64,000 nucleotides of DNA from assembly GCF_004345735.1 (NCBI RefSeq), contig NZ_SLXL01000006.1, positions 62,001 through 126,000 of the forward strand, given 5' to 3'. This document shows, piece by piece, positions 8,914 through 19,470 of the stretch (positions are counted from its first letter, which is position 1; every line of letters starts with the position of its first letter). The translations under genes and the position numbers were made by a program. The notes under the pieces were generated by a model. It saw only the letters and a program-made list of their open reading frames with translations. It was not told where the DNA came from and made no database searches. The stretch comes from Rhodovulum adriaticum (GTDB lineage: Bacteria; Pseudomonadota; Alphaproteobacteria; Rhodobacterales; Rhodobacteraceae).

Positions 8914-10724
8914 TGGGTCAGCCTCAGCTTGTTGATCGAGGTGGCGATTGTCGCAAAGACATCCGCCAGGTTGGCACCGTTGGCCGCGAAGTAGTTGTTG
9001 GCGTTGGAGGCGCAGTCCTGCATCGCCGTTTCGGCGGCCGAATTCTCGGACACCTCAAAGCCGATGGTGTAGACAAGAACGCCCTCGGCCTTGGCGGCCT
9101 CGCAGATGTCGTGCAGGCGGTCGTCCTTGGTGCTGCGGTTATGGCCGTTGACCGGGTTCGGAAGGAAATCGAAATCGTCATACCAGTCGGTGGGGAACTT
9201 GGCCCAGACCTCGGGATAGGACATCTGGTAGGCCTCGCCCTCCGCGTCGCTCTCATCGCAGACTTGGACATCTTCCCAGAAGCACCAGATCCAGTAGCAG
9301 ACGCGCTTGCGCTCGGTTTCACAGACGGTTTCGGCCTCGCCGGCATAGGGTTCGTCATGCCAGGTGGAATTGTCGCCATCCGGGTAGTAGCTGCGGCGAT
9401 CGTCATCGACATACATGTATTGATCGCGGCTAGAACTGTAGACCGAGTAGATATCGTCGCCCAGCGTCCAGCCGCCGTCGCCATCGGGCAGGCGGTAATG
9501 CCAGATTTCGGACGGACCGTCGCGGTATTCGTCCTTCAGGTAGTACTGTGTCGTATGTTGCCCGTCCGACATGACCACCAGAACCTTCATGTTATAGGCT
9601 TGGGTATAGTCGTAGGGGCGCCCGACAAAGGCCGTGTCGATCACCGGATCCTCTTCGCCGGGGCGACTTTTGACGGTCAGGTTGGTCACCACGCTGCGCA
9701 CGGCAGGATCCAGCAGCGTCATCCCCCATTTCACGCCCAGATCGATCGAGGTGTTGCCGCCGGTTTGCAGCGCATCGATGGCAGCGAAGACATCGTTGTG
9801 GTCGTTCATCAGCGGCTTGATTTCCCGCCAGCTTTCGGGCTCGCAGGTGAACTGGTACGCACCGGGATAGCCATCCTGCGTGCTGCCGCCGCTCCATCTG
9901 TCGAAATGGCCGGTGCGTTGCAGTTCTTCGGTGGGCAAGAGCGCAGCATTGCTGAAATCGCTGTCGGCGAAATCCACGCAGGCGGAATAGTCGTGTTCGT
10001 CGGTAACGTTGAACTCGCTCAGCAGGGTCGGGCCGGCATAGACCTGTTCGGAATACGGGACGATGCTGATCGAGACCTTGTTGGCCTCGGTCGTGCAGGC
10101 CGCGCCGGTGTCGCGATCGGCGGCCTGGTTGCATTGCATGTAGTAGACGAAGTCCTTGGCCGCCTCTTTCAGCGCGGCAATCTTGGAGCTGCGGCTTGAA
10201 GAGGACCAGTTGGACATGGACCCCGACACGTCCAGCACCATCGAGATTTCCAGATCGGTGATCCCCTCTTCCGCCGTGCCGCCGGCAGAGACCGTCAGCG
10301 TGTCGAGGTTCACCAGCTTCAGCAGGTAGGTATCGATCTCGGCGTCGGCAGTCGCGGTGACGCGGCGATAGCTGAGCGTGCCGGAGGATTTGTTCTCCAC
10401 CACGGTGATGTCTTCGCTGCTGATGTAATCAGACAATCCCGCCTTGGCGAAATAGTCCAGCACCACATCCTCGGCGTCCAGGCTGTTGCCCAGGCCGGTC
10501 GCGGCCAGAACGGCACGGTCCAGCGTGCCCTGCAACTGGGTGCGGGCCATTTCGTGCCGCATGAAGTCGATCGCAAGGCCAGCCATCGCCAGCATGGTGA
10601 TGAACAGGAACAGCGAAAAGATGACGATGCCGCCGGACTCGTCGCGCTGAAAGCGCGCCAGCCGGAAAAGCGACCGGACCGAACCGCGGGCCGCATCTTG
10701 GTTATGACTCTTTTTGATCGGCAT
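8910..10724 (-). CDS. TadG-like protein with von Willebrand factor A domain
   Basis: 604 residues. A Tad-type N-terminus at about 20-60 (DESGGIVIFSLFLFITMLAM) anchors the protein. A vWA domain starts near residue 155 with the MIDAS motif DVSGSMS and a later VVMSDGQHT strand. A large, Tyr- and Asp-rich insert follows (residues about 385-480) with a cysteine cluster RKRVCYWIWCFWEDVQVC, and the fold closes with VYTIGFEVS. I chose the ATG at 10724: GGGAGGG lies nine bases upstream, and the GTG at 10733 would be too close to it. Probably periplasmic and calcium/magnesium binding; first gene of the tad cluster. Confidence 0.85.
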   Translation of the reverse strand: MPIKKSHNQDAARGSVRSLFRLARFQRDESGGIVIFSLFLFITMLAMAGLAIDFMRHEMARTQLQGTLDRAVLAATGLGNSLDAEDVVLDYFAKAGLSDYISSEDITVVENKSSGTLSYRRVTATADAEIDTYLLKLVNLDTLTVSAGGTAEEGITDLEISMVLDVSGSMSNWSSSSRSSKIAALKEAAKDFVYYMQCNQAADRDTGAACTTEANKVSISIVPYSEQVYAGPTLLSEFNVTDEHDYSACVDFADSDFSNAALLPTEELQRTGHFDRWSGGSTQDGYPGAYQFTCEPESWREIKPLMNDHNDVFAAIDALQTGGNTSIDLGVKWGMTLLDPAVRSVVTNLTVKSRPGEEDPVIDTAFVGRPYDYTQAYNMKVLVVMSDGQHTTQYYLKDEYRDGPSEIWHYRLPDGDGGWTLGDDIYSVYSSSRDQYMYVDDDRRSYYPDGDNSTWHDEPYAGEAETVCETERKRVCYWIWCFWEDVQVCDESDAEGEAYQMSYPEVWAKFPTDWYDDFDFLPNPVNGHNRSTKDDRLHDICEAAKAEGVLVYTIGFEVSENSAAETAMQDCASNANNYFAANGANLADVFATIATSINKLRLTQ

Positions 10725-11012
10725 CGGCGACACCCTCCCATGGAGGTAAACGATTTATGCGGGAACAGTTCCCCGCAGGGCAGATTAAACGCCCGAGCTG
10801 TGGCCAAAATGGGGCAAAACAAGGCACCAATTGGTGTTTTTGGTCTATAGTGTCACGGAAATTCTTGCCGCCGTTTTCAAAACGAAAACAGTATATTGGA
10901 TACACTGGGATCGGATCGCGCGCGGACATAAATCGCGCCCCGAGGGCCTGCGGCCATGCTTGCTGCGGCAGACCCCTCGACTCGCCCCGCCCGGGCACCG
11001 ATATTGGAGGGC
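10725..11012. promoter_or_regulatory. divergent control region between the tad-like genes and dnaG
   Basis: 288 bases, markedly more AT-rich than its surroundings. It contains a perfect 12-bp palindrome CACCAATTGGTG at 10825-10836 and a 13-bp inverted repeat CGTTTTCAAAACG at 10872-10884. No coding frame here is convincing. The palindromes could be operators for the tad cluster; this is inference. Confidence 0.5.
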
Positions 11013-12980
11013 ATGAGCCTGCCCCCCGGTTTTATCGATGAGCTTCGCAATCGTACCTCGCTGACCCAGGTGGTCGGGCGCAAGGTCGTGTGGGACACGC
11101 GCAAGTCGAATCAGGGCAAGGGCGACATGTGGGCGCCCTGCCCGTTTCACCAAGAAAAGACCGCCAGCTTCCACGTCGACGACCGCAAGGGCTATTACTA
11201 CTGCTTCGGCTGCCATGCGAAGGGCGACGCGATTTCCTTCGTTCGCGAGACCGAGAATGTCGGCTTCATGGAGGCGGTGGAAATCCTGGCGCGCGAGGCC
11301 GGGATGGAGATGCCCGCGCGCGACCCCAGGGCCCAGGAAAAGGCCGACCGGCGCACCCAGCTGGCCGAGGTGATGGAACAGGCGCAACGTTATTACCGGA
11401 TGCAGTTGCAGACCGCCGCCGCGTCAGAGGCCCGCGCCTATCTGGACCGCCGCGGCCTGGACGCGGACGCGCTGAAACGCTGGGAAATCGGCTTTGCCCC
11501 GCCGGGCTGGCAGGGGCTTTGGACCCATCTACGCGGCAATGGCGTGGCCGAAGACCTGATCCTGGCGGCGGGGCTGGCCCGGACATCCGACAAGGGGCGC
11601 GAGCCCTACGACGTGTTCCGCAACCGCATCCTGTTTCCGATCCGCGACGCGCGCGGGCGGCTGATCGCCTTCGGCGGGCGCGCGATGGACCCCGACGATA
11701 ACGCGAAATACCTCAATTCGCCCGAGACCGAACTCTTCGACAAGGGGCGCAACCTGTATAACCACGCCCCCGCCCGCGCCGCCGCTGGAAAGGACCAGCC
11801 GCTGATCGTGGCCGAGGGCTACATGGACGTGATCGCGCTGGTGCAGGCCGGGTTCACCGGCGCCGTGGCCCCCCTGGGCACCGCCATCACCGAGGACCAG
11901 TTACGCCTGCTGTGGCGCATCCATCCCGAACCCATCGTGGCGCTGGACGGCGACAAGGCCGGGATCGGCGCGGCGCGGCGGCTGGTGGACCTGGCCCTGC
12001 CGCTGCTGGAGGCGGGCCAATCGCTGCGCTTTGCCCTGATGCCGCCGGGCCAGGACCCCGACGACGTGATCCGCGCAGGCGGCGCGGGCGCGATGGACAA
12101 GCTGCTGTCGCAGGCACGCCCCATGGTGCAATTACTGTGGGAGCGCGAGACCGAGGGCCGCAACTTTGACAGCCCCGAGCGCAAGGCCGCGCTGGACCGC
12201 GACTTGCGCGCCGCCATCGGCCGGATCAAGGATCCCACGATCCGGCGCCACTACGGGGACGAGATCAACCGCCTGCGGTGGGCGCTGTTCCGCCCGCCCC
12301 GCGCGGCCGGGCGCAAGGGCCCCTGGCGGGGCCGCGTCGCGCCCGAGGCACCGCGCCCGACCACCCGCGCCTCGCCCCTGGTCGCCGCCCCCCCCCGGTA
12401 TGAGGAAGCGCTGCGCGAGGCGGTGATCCTGGCCACGCTGATTACCCACCCCGCCCTGCTGGGCGAGTTCGAGGGTGCGTTGGAACGCATGGAATGCAGC
12501 GACCCGACCCACGCGCGGTTGCAGGCCGCCCTGCTGCGGCACCTGCACCTTGCGGATGCCCACGCCCTGCGCGCCGCGCTGAGCGAAGAGTTGGGCACCG
12601 ACGCCCTTGAAAAGCTGTTCGCGCCCAGCCATGTCCGCATCGCCCCCCCGATCCGCGACCGGGCCGATACCGAAAAGGCGCGCAACTGCCTGGCCGAGGA
12701 GTTGGACAAACTGGCCACGGCACGCGGCGCGGCGCGTGAGATCGAGGAGGCGATGCATGATTTGCAGGGCCTGGCCGACGAGGGGCTGACCTGGCGCTTG
12801 GGCCAGGCGGCAGAGGCGCGCAACCGCTCGGGCCGGGCAGACAGAACGGAGCAACCCGATTACGACCTGGGCCCCAACGGCGCCCGGATCAGCCGCGACG
12901 AGCGCGACGCCTTTGCCCGGCTGCTGGAGCAGATCGAATACGACCGCGCCGGGCGGCGTGGACCTCGGGGCGAGGGCTGA
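11013..12980 (+). CDS. dnaG: DNA primase
   Basis: 655 residues. DnaG makes RNA primers at the replication fork. The N-terminal CHC2 zinc finger is visible as CPFH then YYCFGCHAKGD at about residues 42-70. The TOPRIM catalytic core follows: IVAEGYMDVIAL near 265 and ALDGDKAGIGAA near 310 (DxD-type metal site). The C-terminal third is the DnaB-interaction region. I chose ATG 11013 (MSLPPGFIDELRNRTSL), the conserved N-terminus, despite only two bases between GGAGG and the start. It is followed by rpoD, the classic macromolecular synthesis gene order without rpsU. Confidence 0.95.
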   Translation: MSLPPGFIDELRNRTSLTQVVGRKVVWDTRKSNQGKGDMWAPCPFHQEKTASFHVDDRKGYYYCFGCHAKGDAISFVRETENVGFMEAVEILAREAGMEMPARDPRAQEKADRRTQLAEVMEQAQRYYRMQLQTAAASEARAYLDRRGLDADALKRWEIGFAPPGWQGLWTHLRGNGVAEDLILAAGLARTSDKGREPYDVFRNRILFPIRDARGRLIAFGGRAMDPDDNAKYLNSPETELFDKGRNLYNHAPARAAAGKDQPLIVAEGYMDVIALVQAGFTGAVAPLGTAITEDQLRLLWRIHPEPIVALDGDKAGIGAARRLVDLALPLLEAGQSLRFALMPPGQDPDDVIRAGGAGAMDKLLSQARPMVQLLWERETEGRNFDSPERKAALDRDLRAAIGRIKDPTIRRHYGDEINRLRWALFRPPRAAGRKGPWRGRVAPEAPRPTTRASPLVAAPPRYEEALREAVILATLITHPALLGEFEGALERMECSDPTHARLQAALLRHLHLADAHALRAALSEELGTDALEKLFAPSHVRIAPPIRDRADTEKARNCLAEELDKLATARGAAREIEEAMHDLQGLADEGLTWRLGQAAEARNRSGRADRTEQPDYDLGPNGARISRDERDAFARLLEQIEYDRAGRRGPRGEG

Positions 12981-13089
12981 CTACATACTGGGATAAACCA
13001 AGGGGACACGGGTGTTCTTCCCGATGATTCGCGCTATTGATTCGTGCTAATCGCCGGAACGAATCGGACTCCCCGGCAAGGAGCGTTAC

Positions 13090-15081
<1,992 letters not shown>

Positions 15082-15104
15082 CGGCAGAGCATTTTTTGGT
15101 TAGT

Positions 15105-15554
15105 GTGGCCGAACCCGATGTGTCTGCGCTTGAGCAGAACTATGGAGATGAGTGAACCGCCTACCATGCTGTTCACTCAGTAGACGCTTTGGCCGCCCAC
15201 ATCTTTGCCGAATTGAGGGAAGCGGGGCATGCATTTCCCGCCAGCATTAGGGACGACACAAGCTTTCGTAACTTTCTTGCCGCTTCCAATGACGACTTCG
15301 CACTATTGCGAGACGTTGCCAAGGCGTTGAAGCATGTCAGGCTTACAAGGGGTAACCCTGAGGTTACGCAATCCGCACAAGTTTCAACAAGAGCTTTGGG
15401 CTGGGGAGAGGGGCGTTGGGGAGAGATAAGATGGGGTAGTCCGCCTCAGGTCGTGGTCGAGACCAAATCAGGTGACCTTCGTCCAATCGAGTCCATAGCG
15501 CGCAAAAGCTTGGAATATCTGAAGGAAATGATGCGCAATCACATGCTCATCTAA
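15105..15554 (+). pseudogene. accessory ORF interrupted by one in-frame TGA
   Basis: One reading frame runs from about 15105 (GTG; also TTG 15096 or GTG 15078) to 15554 with a single TGA at 15153-15155. On both sides the translation looks coding: VSALEQNYGDE, stop, TAYHAVHSVDALAAHIF. A Trp codon (TGG to TGA) would restore a continuous protein of about 149 residues. The remaining open part could still start at TTG 15189 (121 residues). The region is clearly lower in G+C than its neighbours, suggesting acquired DNA. I do not recognise the family; the C-terminal half contains TRALGWGEGRWGEIRWG and a basic end. Confidence 0.55.
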
Positions 15555-15628
15555 CGGCTGATAGGCCTGCCTAAACGGCGTATGGTGATTGTTGTCTACC
15601 ACCCTTGGTCCTCGATAGCCGAAGCAAG

Positions 15629-15702
15629 CGTAGGGTGGGTGGCAACCCACCACCCCACGCCCCCAACATGACCGCCCATTGGTGGGTTGCACCCACCCTA
15701 CG
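15629..15702. repeat. long inverted repeat (palindromic element)
   Basis: Arms of 24 and 23 bases (15629-15652 and 15680-15702) pair almost perfectly around a 27-base loop. The outer ends are CGTAGGGTGGGT and ACCCACCCTACG, and each arm is itself partly self-complementary. It resembles the small dispersed GTAGGGTGGGT-type palindromes found between genes in many Proteobacteria. It could also end transcription of the damaged ORF. Confidence 0.75.
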
Positions 15703-15915
15703 GTCGGCTTGAAACACGTAGTTTCCTCACGCATGGGGCAGATGCTTCTGCCCACCCGGTCGGGCCGGGCACAGCCAGCATCGGACCGGTGCCATCTCCC
15801 CAATCTGTGCGCCCTCACGGCGATGTGACACACCTGCCAAGCCCCTGATTTCAAACGCGCCGCGCCCCTGACCCCAGCCCTGTGACAATTGGTGCTGCGG
15901 ACATCGTCGCGCCGT

Positions 15916-15929
15916 TTGACGTATGTCAA
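15916..15929. promoter_or_regulatory. FNR/FnrL-type binding site upstream of ubiT
   Basis: TTGACGTATGTCAA is a perfect TTGAC-N4-GTCAA inverted repeat, 34 bases before the ubiT start. The FNR family consensus is TTGAT-N4-ATCAA, and TTGAC-N4-GTCAA is a common variant for FNR/NNR-type regulators. It sits before an operon for oxygen-independent ubiquinone synthesis, where low-oxygen control is expected. Confidence 0.65.
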
Positions 15930-15963
15930 TTCAGATTTACACACATCCGGGTATCGACCTGCC

Positions 15964-16497
15964 ATGACAACCGCACCTCACTCCTCGCGAGCGGCCGGCG
16001 GATCGGGCGGCTTTCCTTTCCTGCCGCCCCTGCCGCTGTTCCTGCTGAACCCGATCCTGAAACGCGTCGTCCACAAGATCGCGGCCGACAACCCCGACAT
16101 GTTCGACCGTCTGGGCCAGCACCGGCACGCCTATTTCCTGATCGATCCGGTGGACGTGCCCCTGATGCTGTACCTGCGCCCCGACCCCGAGGCGCTGGAT
16201 TTCCGCGCGATCAACCGGCGTAACCCGCCGCCGCATATCGCGCGCATCTCGGGCAAGTTCCTGGACCTGCTGACCCTGATGGACACCGAGCAGGACGGCG
16301 ATGCGCTGTTCTTTTCGCGCGACCTGATCGTGACCGGGGATACCGAGGCGGTGGTCTGCCTGCGCAATGCGCTGGATGACGTGGAAGACCCCATCGCCGA
16401 AAGCGTGGCCGACATGTTCGGCGCGCCGGGGCGGATGGCGCTGAACACGCTGCGGCGCATGGCGGAAAACGCCCAGAAACGAAAAGAGGCCAAGTGA
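15964..16497 (+). CDS. ubiT: SCP2-domain ubiquinone biosynthesis factor UbiT
   Basis: 177 residues from ATG 15964. A proline-rich hydrophobic N-terminus (FPFLPPLPLFLLNPILKRVV at about 20-39) precedes an SCP2 sterol-carrier lipid-binding domain (HAYFLIDPVDVPLMLYLRP, then LDLLTLMDTEQDGDALFFSRD). In E. coli UbiT binds ubiquinone intermediates in the anaerobic, oxygen-independent pathway with UbiU and UbiV. Here the three are contiguous, with the ubiT stop overlapping the ubiU start. The FNR-like site upstream fits anaerobic induction. Confidence 0.9.
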   Translation: MTTAPHSSRAAGGSGGFPFLPPLPLFLLNPILKRVVHKIAADNPDMFDRLGQHRHAYFLIDPVDVPLMLYLRPDPEALDFRAINRRNPPPHIARISGKFLDLLTLMDTEQDGDALFFSRDLIVTGDTEAVVCLRNALDDVEDPIAESVADMFGAPGRMALNTLRRMAENAQKRKEAK

Positions 16498-17495
16498 TGA
16501 TCAAGCCCGAACTGATCTGTCCCGCGGGCACCCCCGCGGCCCTGCGCAGTGCCGTGGATGCCGGTGCGGACGCCGTTTATTGCGGGTTCCAGAACGCCAC
16601 CAACGCGCGTAATTTCACCGGCCTGAACTTCACCGTGCCCGAGCTGGAGAAATCCGTTGCCTACGCGCATGAGCGCGGCACCAAGGTTCTGATTACGCTG
16701 AACACCTTTCCGCCGGCGGGCAAGTTCGACCTGTGGAAAGAGGCGGTGGACAACTGCGCGCGCCTTGGCGTGGACGCGATCATCGTGGCCGATATCGCGG
16801 TCGCCCATTACGCCAAGACGCATCACCCCGACCTGCGCATTCACCTCAGCGTGCAGGCCGCGGCCTCCAGCCCCGAGGCGATCACCTATTACGTCAAGGA
16901 GTTCGGCGTAAAGCGGATCGTTCTGCCGCGCATCATGACCGTCAGCGAAATCCGCGGCCTGGTCGAGGAAATCCCCTGCGAGGTGGAAACCTTCATCTTT
17001 GGCAACCACGGCCTGATGGTCGAGGGGCGCTGCTCGCTGACCAACTACGCCACGGGCCTGTCCACCAACATGGACGGCGCCTGTTCCCCCGCCGCCTGCG
17101 TGAAGTATGAGCGGGATGAGCAGGACAACATGTCCACCAAGCTGTGCGATTACACGATCGACCGCTTCGGCCCCGATGAAACCGCAGGCTACCCGACGAT
17201 CTGCAAGGGCCGGTACAAGTGCGATGCGCGCGACGGCGGCTATTACGCGTTCGAGGAACCGATCAGCCTGAACGCCTCTGACATGCTGCCCGAACTGATC
17301 AACGCCGGCGTGCATGCCTTCAAGATCGAGGGCCGCCAGCGGTCGCGCGCCTACGTCAAGAAGGTGGTCGCCGCCTTCCGCGAGGCGGTGGATTCCATCA
17401 TGGCGGGCGACGAGCCCAAGCTGGCCGACCTGGTAGCCCTGACCGAGGGTCAGAAGCAGACCGAAGGCGCCCTGAAAACCAAGAAATGGCGGTGA
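16497..17495 (+). CDS. ubiU: oxygen-independent ubiquinone hydroxylation protein UbiU (U32 family)
   Basis: 332 residues of the peptidase U32 family but belonging to the Fe-S subclass that supports anaerobic ubiquinone hydroxylation. MIKPELICPAGTPAALRSAV is the family N-terminus. The 4Fe-4S ligands are in GRCSLTNY, GACSPAAC, TKLCDYT and TICKGRYKC between about 175 and 245. UbiU forms a complex with UbiV that uses prephenate as hydroxyl donor in the characterised system. The ATG at 16497 overlaps the ubiT stop as TGATG; a GTG one codon earlier is possible. Confidence 0.92.
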   Translation: MIKPELICPAGTPAALRSAVDAGADAVYCGFQNATNARNFTGLNFTVPELEKSVAYAHERGTKVLITLNTFPPAGKFDLWKEAVDNCARLGVDAIIVADIAVAHYAKTHHPDLRIHLSVQAAASSPEAITYYVKEFGVKRIVLPRIMTVSEIRGLVEEIPCEVETFIFGNHGLMVEGRCSLTNYATGLSTNMDGACSPAACVKYERDEQDNMSTKLCDYTIDRFGPDETAGYPTICKGRYKCDARDGGYYAFEEPISLNASDMLPELINAGVHAFKIEGRQRSRAYVKKVVAAFREAVDSIMAGDEPKLADLVALTEGQKQTEGALKTKKWR

Positions 17496-17500
17496 GCGAG

Positions 17501-18424
17501 ATGAGTGCCGAACTGACCCTGGGCCCGAACCTGTTTCACTGGCCCGCCGAACAGAAACTGGATTTCTACAACCGCATCGCCGACGAAAGCCCGGTCGGCA
17601 CCGTCTATCTGGGCGAGGTGATCTGTTCCAAGCGGACGCCGTTTTTCGAAAAGCACCTGGATCAGGTCGCTGACCGCCTGGAACGCGCGGGCAAAAAGGT
17701 CGTCTTCTGCTCGCTCTCCGAGGTGGTCATCAAGCGCGAGCGTAACCTGCTGCGCGAATGGGCCGAGCAAGAGGGCCGTGACCTGGAGGTGAACAACACC
17801 GCCGCGCTGCTGTACCTCAAGAACAAGCCGCACCGCATCGGCGCCCTGCTGAACGTCTACAACGAAGAGACGATGTCCTATCTGGCCGGCGAAGGGGCAA
17901 GCCATTTCGCCCTGCTGCCCGAACTGCCCCGCTCGGTGATCGAGGTGCTGGGCACCCGCGCGCGCGAACTGGGTGTGGGGCTTGAGGTACAGGTCTTCGG
18001 CCGGGCCTCGCTGGCGCTGTCGGCGCGCTGCTACCACGCGCGCGCCCATGACCGGACCAAGGACAACTGCCAGTTCGTCTGCGGCGAGGATCTGGACGGG
18101 ATGACCCTGAATACGATGGACGACCAGGCCTTCCTGGCGATCAACGGCATCCAGACCCTGACCTATGGCTATCTCGACCTGCTGGCGGACATGGCCGACA
18201 TGCGCCAGATCGGCGTGACCCATTTCCGCGTGATGCCGCATACCTGCGACATGATCGCCGTCACCCGCCTGTTCGACGACGTGCTGCAGGGCCGGATGGA
18301 CGCCGAGGAAGGCGAGGCCAAGCTGCGCGAGCTGGGGATCGAGTACCCCTTCATCAACGGGTTCTACCACGGCAAGGCCGGGGTCGACTGGGTGCCGCAG
18401 CGCGCCAACCAGATGATCGCCTGA
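17501..18424 (+). CDS. ubiV: oxygen-independent ubiquinone hydroxylation protein UbiV (U32 family)
   Basis: 307 residues from ATG 17501, which puts TLGPNLFHWPAE at the N-terminus as in E. coli UbiV; an ATG at 17486 would add five residues. Four cysteines expected to hold a 4Fe-4S cluster are visible: one in GEVICSKR near residue 37 and three in SARCYHARAHDRTKDNCQFVC near 178-195, with C-x12-C-x3-C spacing as in UbiV. It is the last gene of ubiTUV and ends before the hairpin at 18451. Confidence 0.92.
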   Translation: MSAELTLGPNLFHWPAEQKLDFYNRIADESPVGTVYLGEVICSKRTPFFEKHLDQVADRLERAGKKVVFCSLSEVVIKRERNLLREWAEQEGRDLEVNNTAALLYLKNKPHRIGALLNVYNEETMSYLAGEGASHFALLPELPRSVIEVLGTRARELGVGLEVQVFGRASLALSARCYHARAHDRTKDNCQFVCGEDLDGMTLNTMDDQAFLAINGIQTLTYGYLDLLADMADMRQIGVTHFRVMPHTCDMIAVTRLFDDVLQGRMDAEEGEAKLRELGIEYPFINGFYHGKAGVDWVPQRANQMIA

Positions 18425-18450
18425 CAGGCCCGCACAAGCATGCTATCGGC

Positions 18451-18476
18451 AAGGGGGCGTCCTGTGGCGCCCCCTT
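18451..18476 (+). terminator. intrinsic terminator after ubiTUV
   Basis: A 9-bp perfect stem AAGGGGGCG/CGCCCCCTT around an eight-base loop, 26 bases after the ubiV stop and 19 bases before the next gene. The T-run is short. Confidence 0.7.
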
Positions 18477-18495
18477 CGTCGTTGCGGACCCTTGC

Positions 18496-18906
18496 ATGCA
18501 GACCACCTTTGCCATCGCCACCCACGGCCCCGGCCTTTATGAATTCACCCACGAGGTCACCGGCTGGCTGGCCGGTCAGGGCGACGGTCTGCTGACGCTT
18601 TTGGTGCGCCATACCTCATGCTCGCTGCTGATCCAGGAAAACGCCGATCCCGATGTGCGGCGCGATCTGGACGGGTTCTTTTCCCGCCTGGTTCCGGATG
18701 CCGACGACCCGTCGATGGGCTGGCTGCGCCACACGCTGGAGGGGCCCGACGACATGCCCGCCCATATCAAGGCCGCGCTGCTGCCGGTCTCGCTATCGAT
18801 CCCGGTCCGGGCGGGACGGCCGATGCTGGGCACATGGCAGGGCATCTACCTGTACGAACACCGCCACGCCCCGCATCGCCGGGAAATTGCAGCTCATTTC
18901 GGCTGA
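18496..18906 (+). CDS. YjbQ family protein (UPF0047, secondary thiamine-phosphate synthase-like)
   Basis: 136 residues, the usual length. TLLVRHTSCSLLIQENADPDV at about 34-54 contains the conserved His-Thr-Ser and Asn-Ala-Asp-Pro segments. The C-terminal GTWQGIYLYEHRHAPHRREI is the family signature with metal-coordinating histidines. E. coli YjbQ has weak thiamine phosphate synthase activity; the physiological role is uncertain. It lies between the ubiTUV terminator and nrdR on the same strand, with 96 bases before nrdR, so probably its own unit. Confidence 0.9.
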   Translation: MQTTFAIATHGPGLYEFTHEVTGWLAGQGDGLLTLLVRHTSCSLLIQENADPDVRRDLDGFFSRLVPDADDPSMGWLRHTLEGPDDMPAHIKAALLPVSLSIPVRAGRPMLGTWQGIYLYEHRHAPHRREIAAHFG

Positions 18907-19002
18907 ATCAACATATAGCAGCGCAAAAGCCCCCTACCCAAATTATGGCGTGCCTCCTATAGTGCCTGTGGAAAACTCAGATGCACCACCGAGGGAGAGG
19001 CC

Positions 19003-19470
19003 ATGCGCTGCCCGTTCTGCGGAAATATCGATACCCAGGTGAAGGATTCGCGCCCCGCCGAGGATCATGTTGCGATCCGGCGGCGCCGCCTGTGCCCGGC
19101 CTGCGGTGGACGCTTTACCACCTACGAACGGGTGCAGCTGCGCGACCTTGTGGTCATCAAGACGAATGGCCGGCGCGAGGATTTCGACCGCGACAAGCTG
19201 GAACGCTCGATCCGCATCGCGCTGCAGAAACGCCCGGTCGATCCCGAGCGGATGGATCAGATGATTTCCGGCATCGTCCGGCGTCTGGAAAGCATGGGTG
19301 AAACCGATATCGCATCGAAGGTGATCGGCGAAATCGTGATGGAGGCGCTGGCCCGGATCGACACCGTAGCCTATGTGCGTTTCGCTAGCGTTTACAAGAA
19401 CTTTCAGGAAGCGGGCGATTTCGACAAGTTTGTCAGCGAATTGCGCCCGCAAGGCCAGCCGGAAGAGTGA
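19003..19470 (+). CDS. nrdR: transcriptional repressor NrdR
   Basis: 155 residues. The N-terminal zinc ribbon has CPFC at residues 3-6 and CPAC about 28 residues later. The ATP-cone follows from about residue 47 ([20 protein letters not shown]). NrdR senses ATP/dATP and represses ribonucleotide reductase operons. A GGGAGAGG ribosome site precedes the ATG. Its stop overlaps the GTG start of ribD, the common nrdR-ribD arrangement. A likely target, a class II ribonucleotide reductase, is at the right end of the window. Confidence 0.96.
   Translation: MRCPFCGNIDTQVKDSRPAEDHVAIRRRRLCPACGGRFTTYERVQLRDLVVIKTNGRREDFDRDKLERSIRIALQKRPVDPERMDQMISGIVRRLESMGETDIASKVIGEIVMEALARIDTVAYVRFASVYKNFQEAGDFDKFVSELRPQGQPEE

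Larger units (their letters stand above)
15555..15963. other. intergenic region between the damaged ORF and ubiT
   Basis: 409 bases with no convincing gene. It holds a long inverted repeat at 15629-15702 and an FNR-type half-site pair at 15916-15929; the rest, 15703-15915, shows nothing I recognise. Confidence 0.6.
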
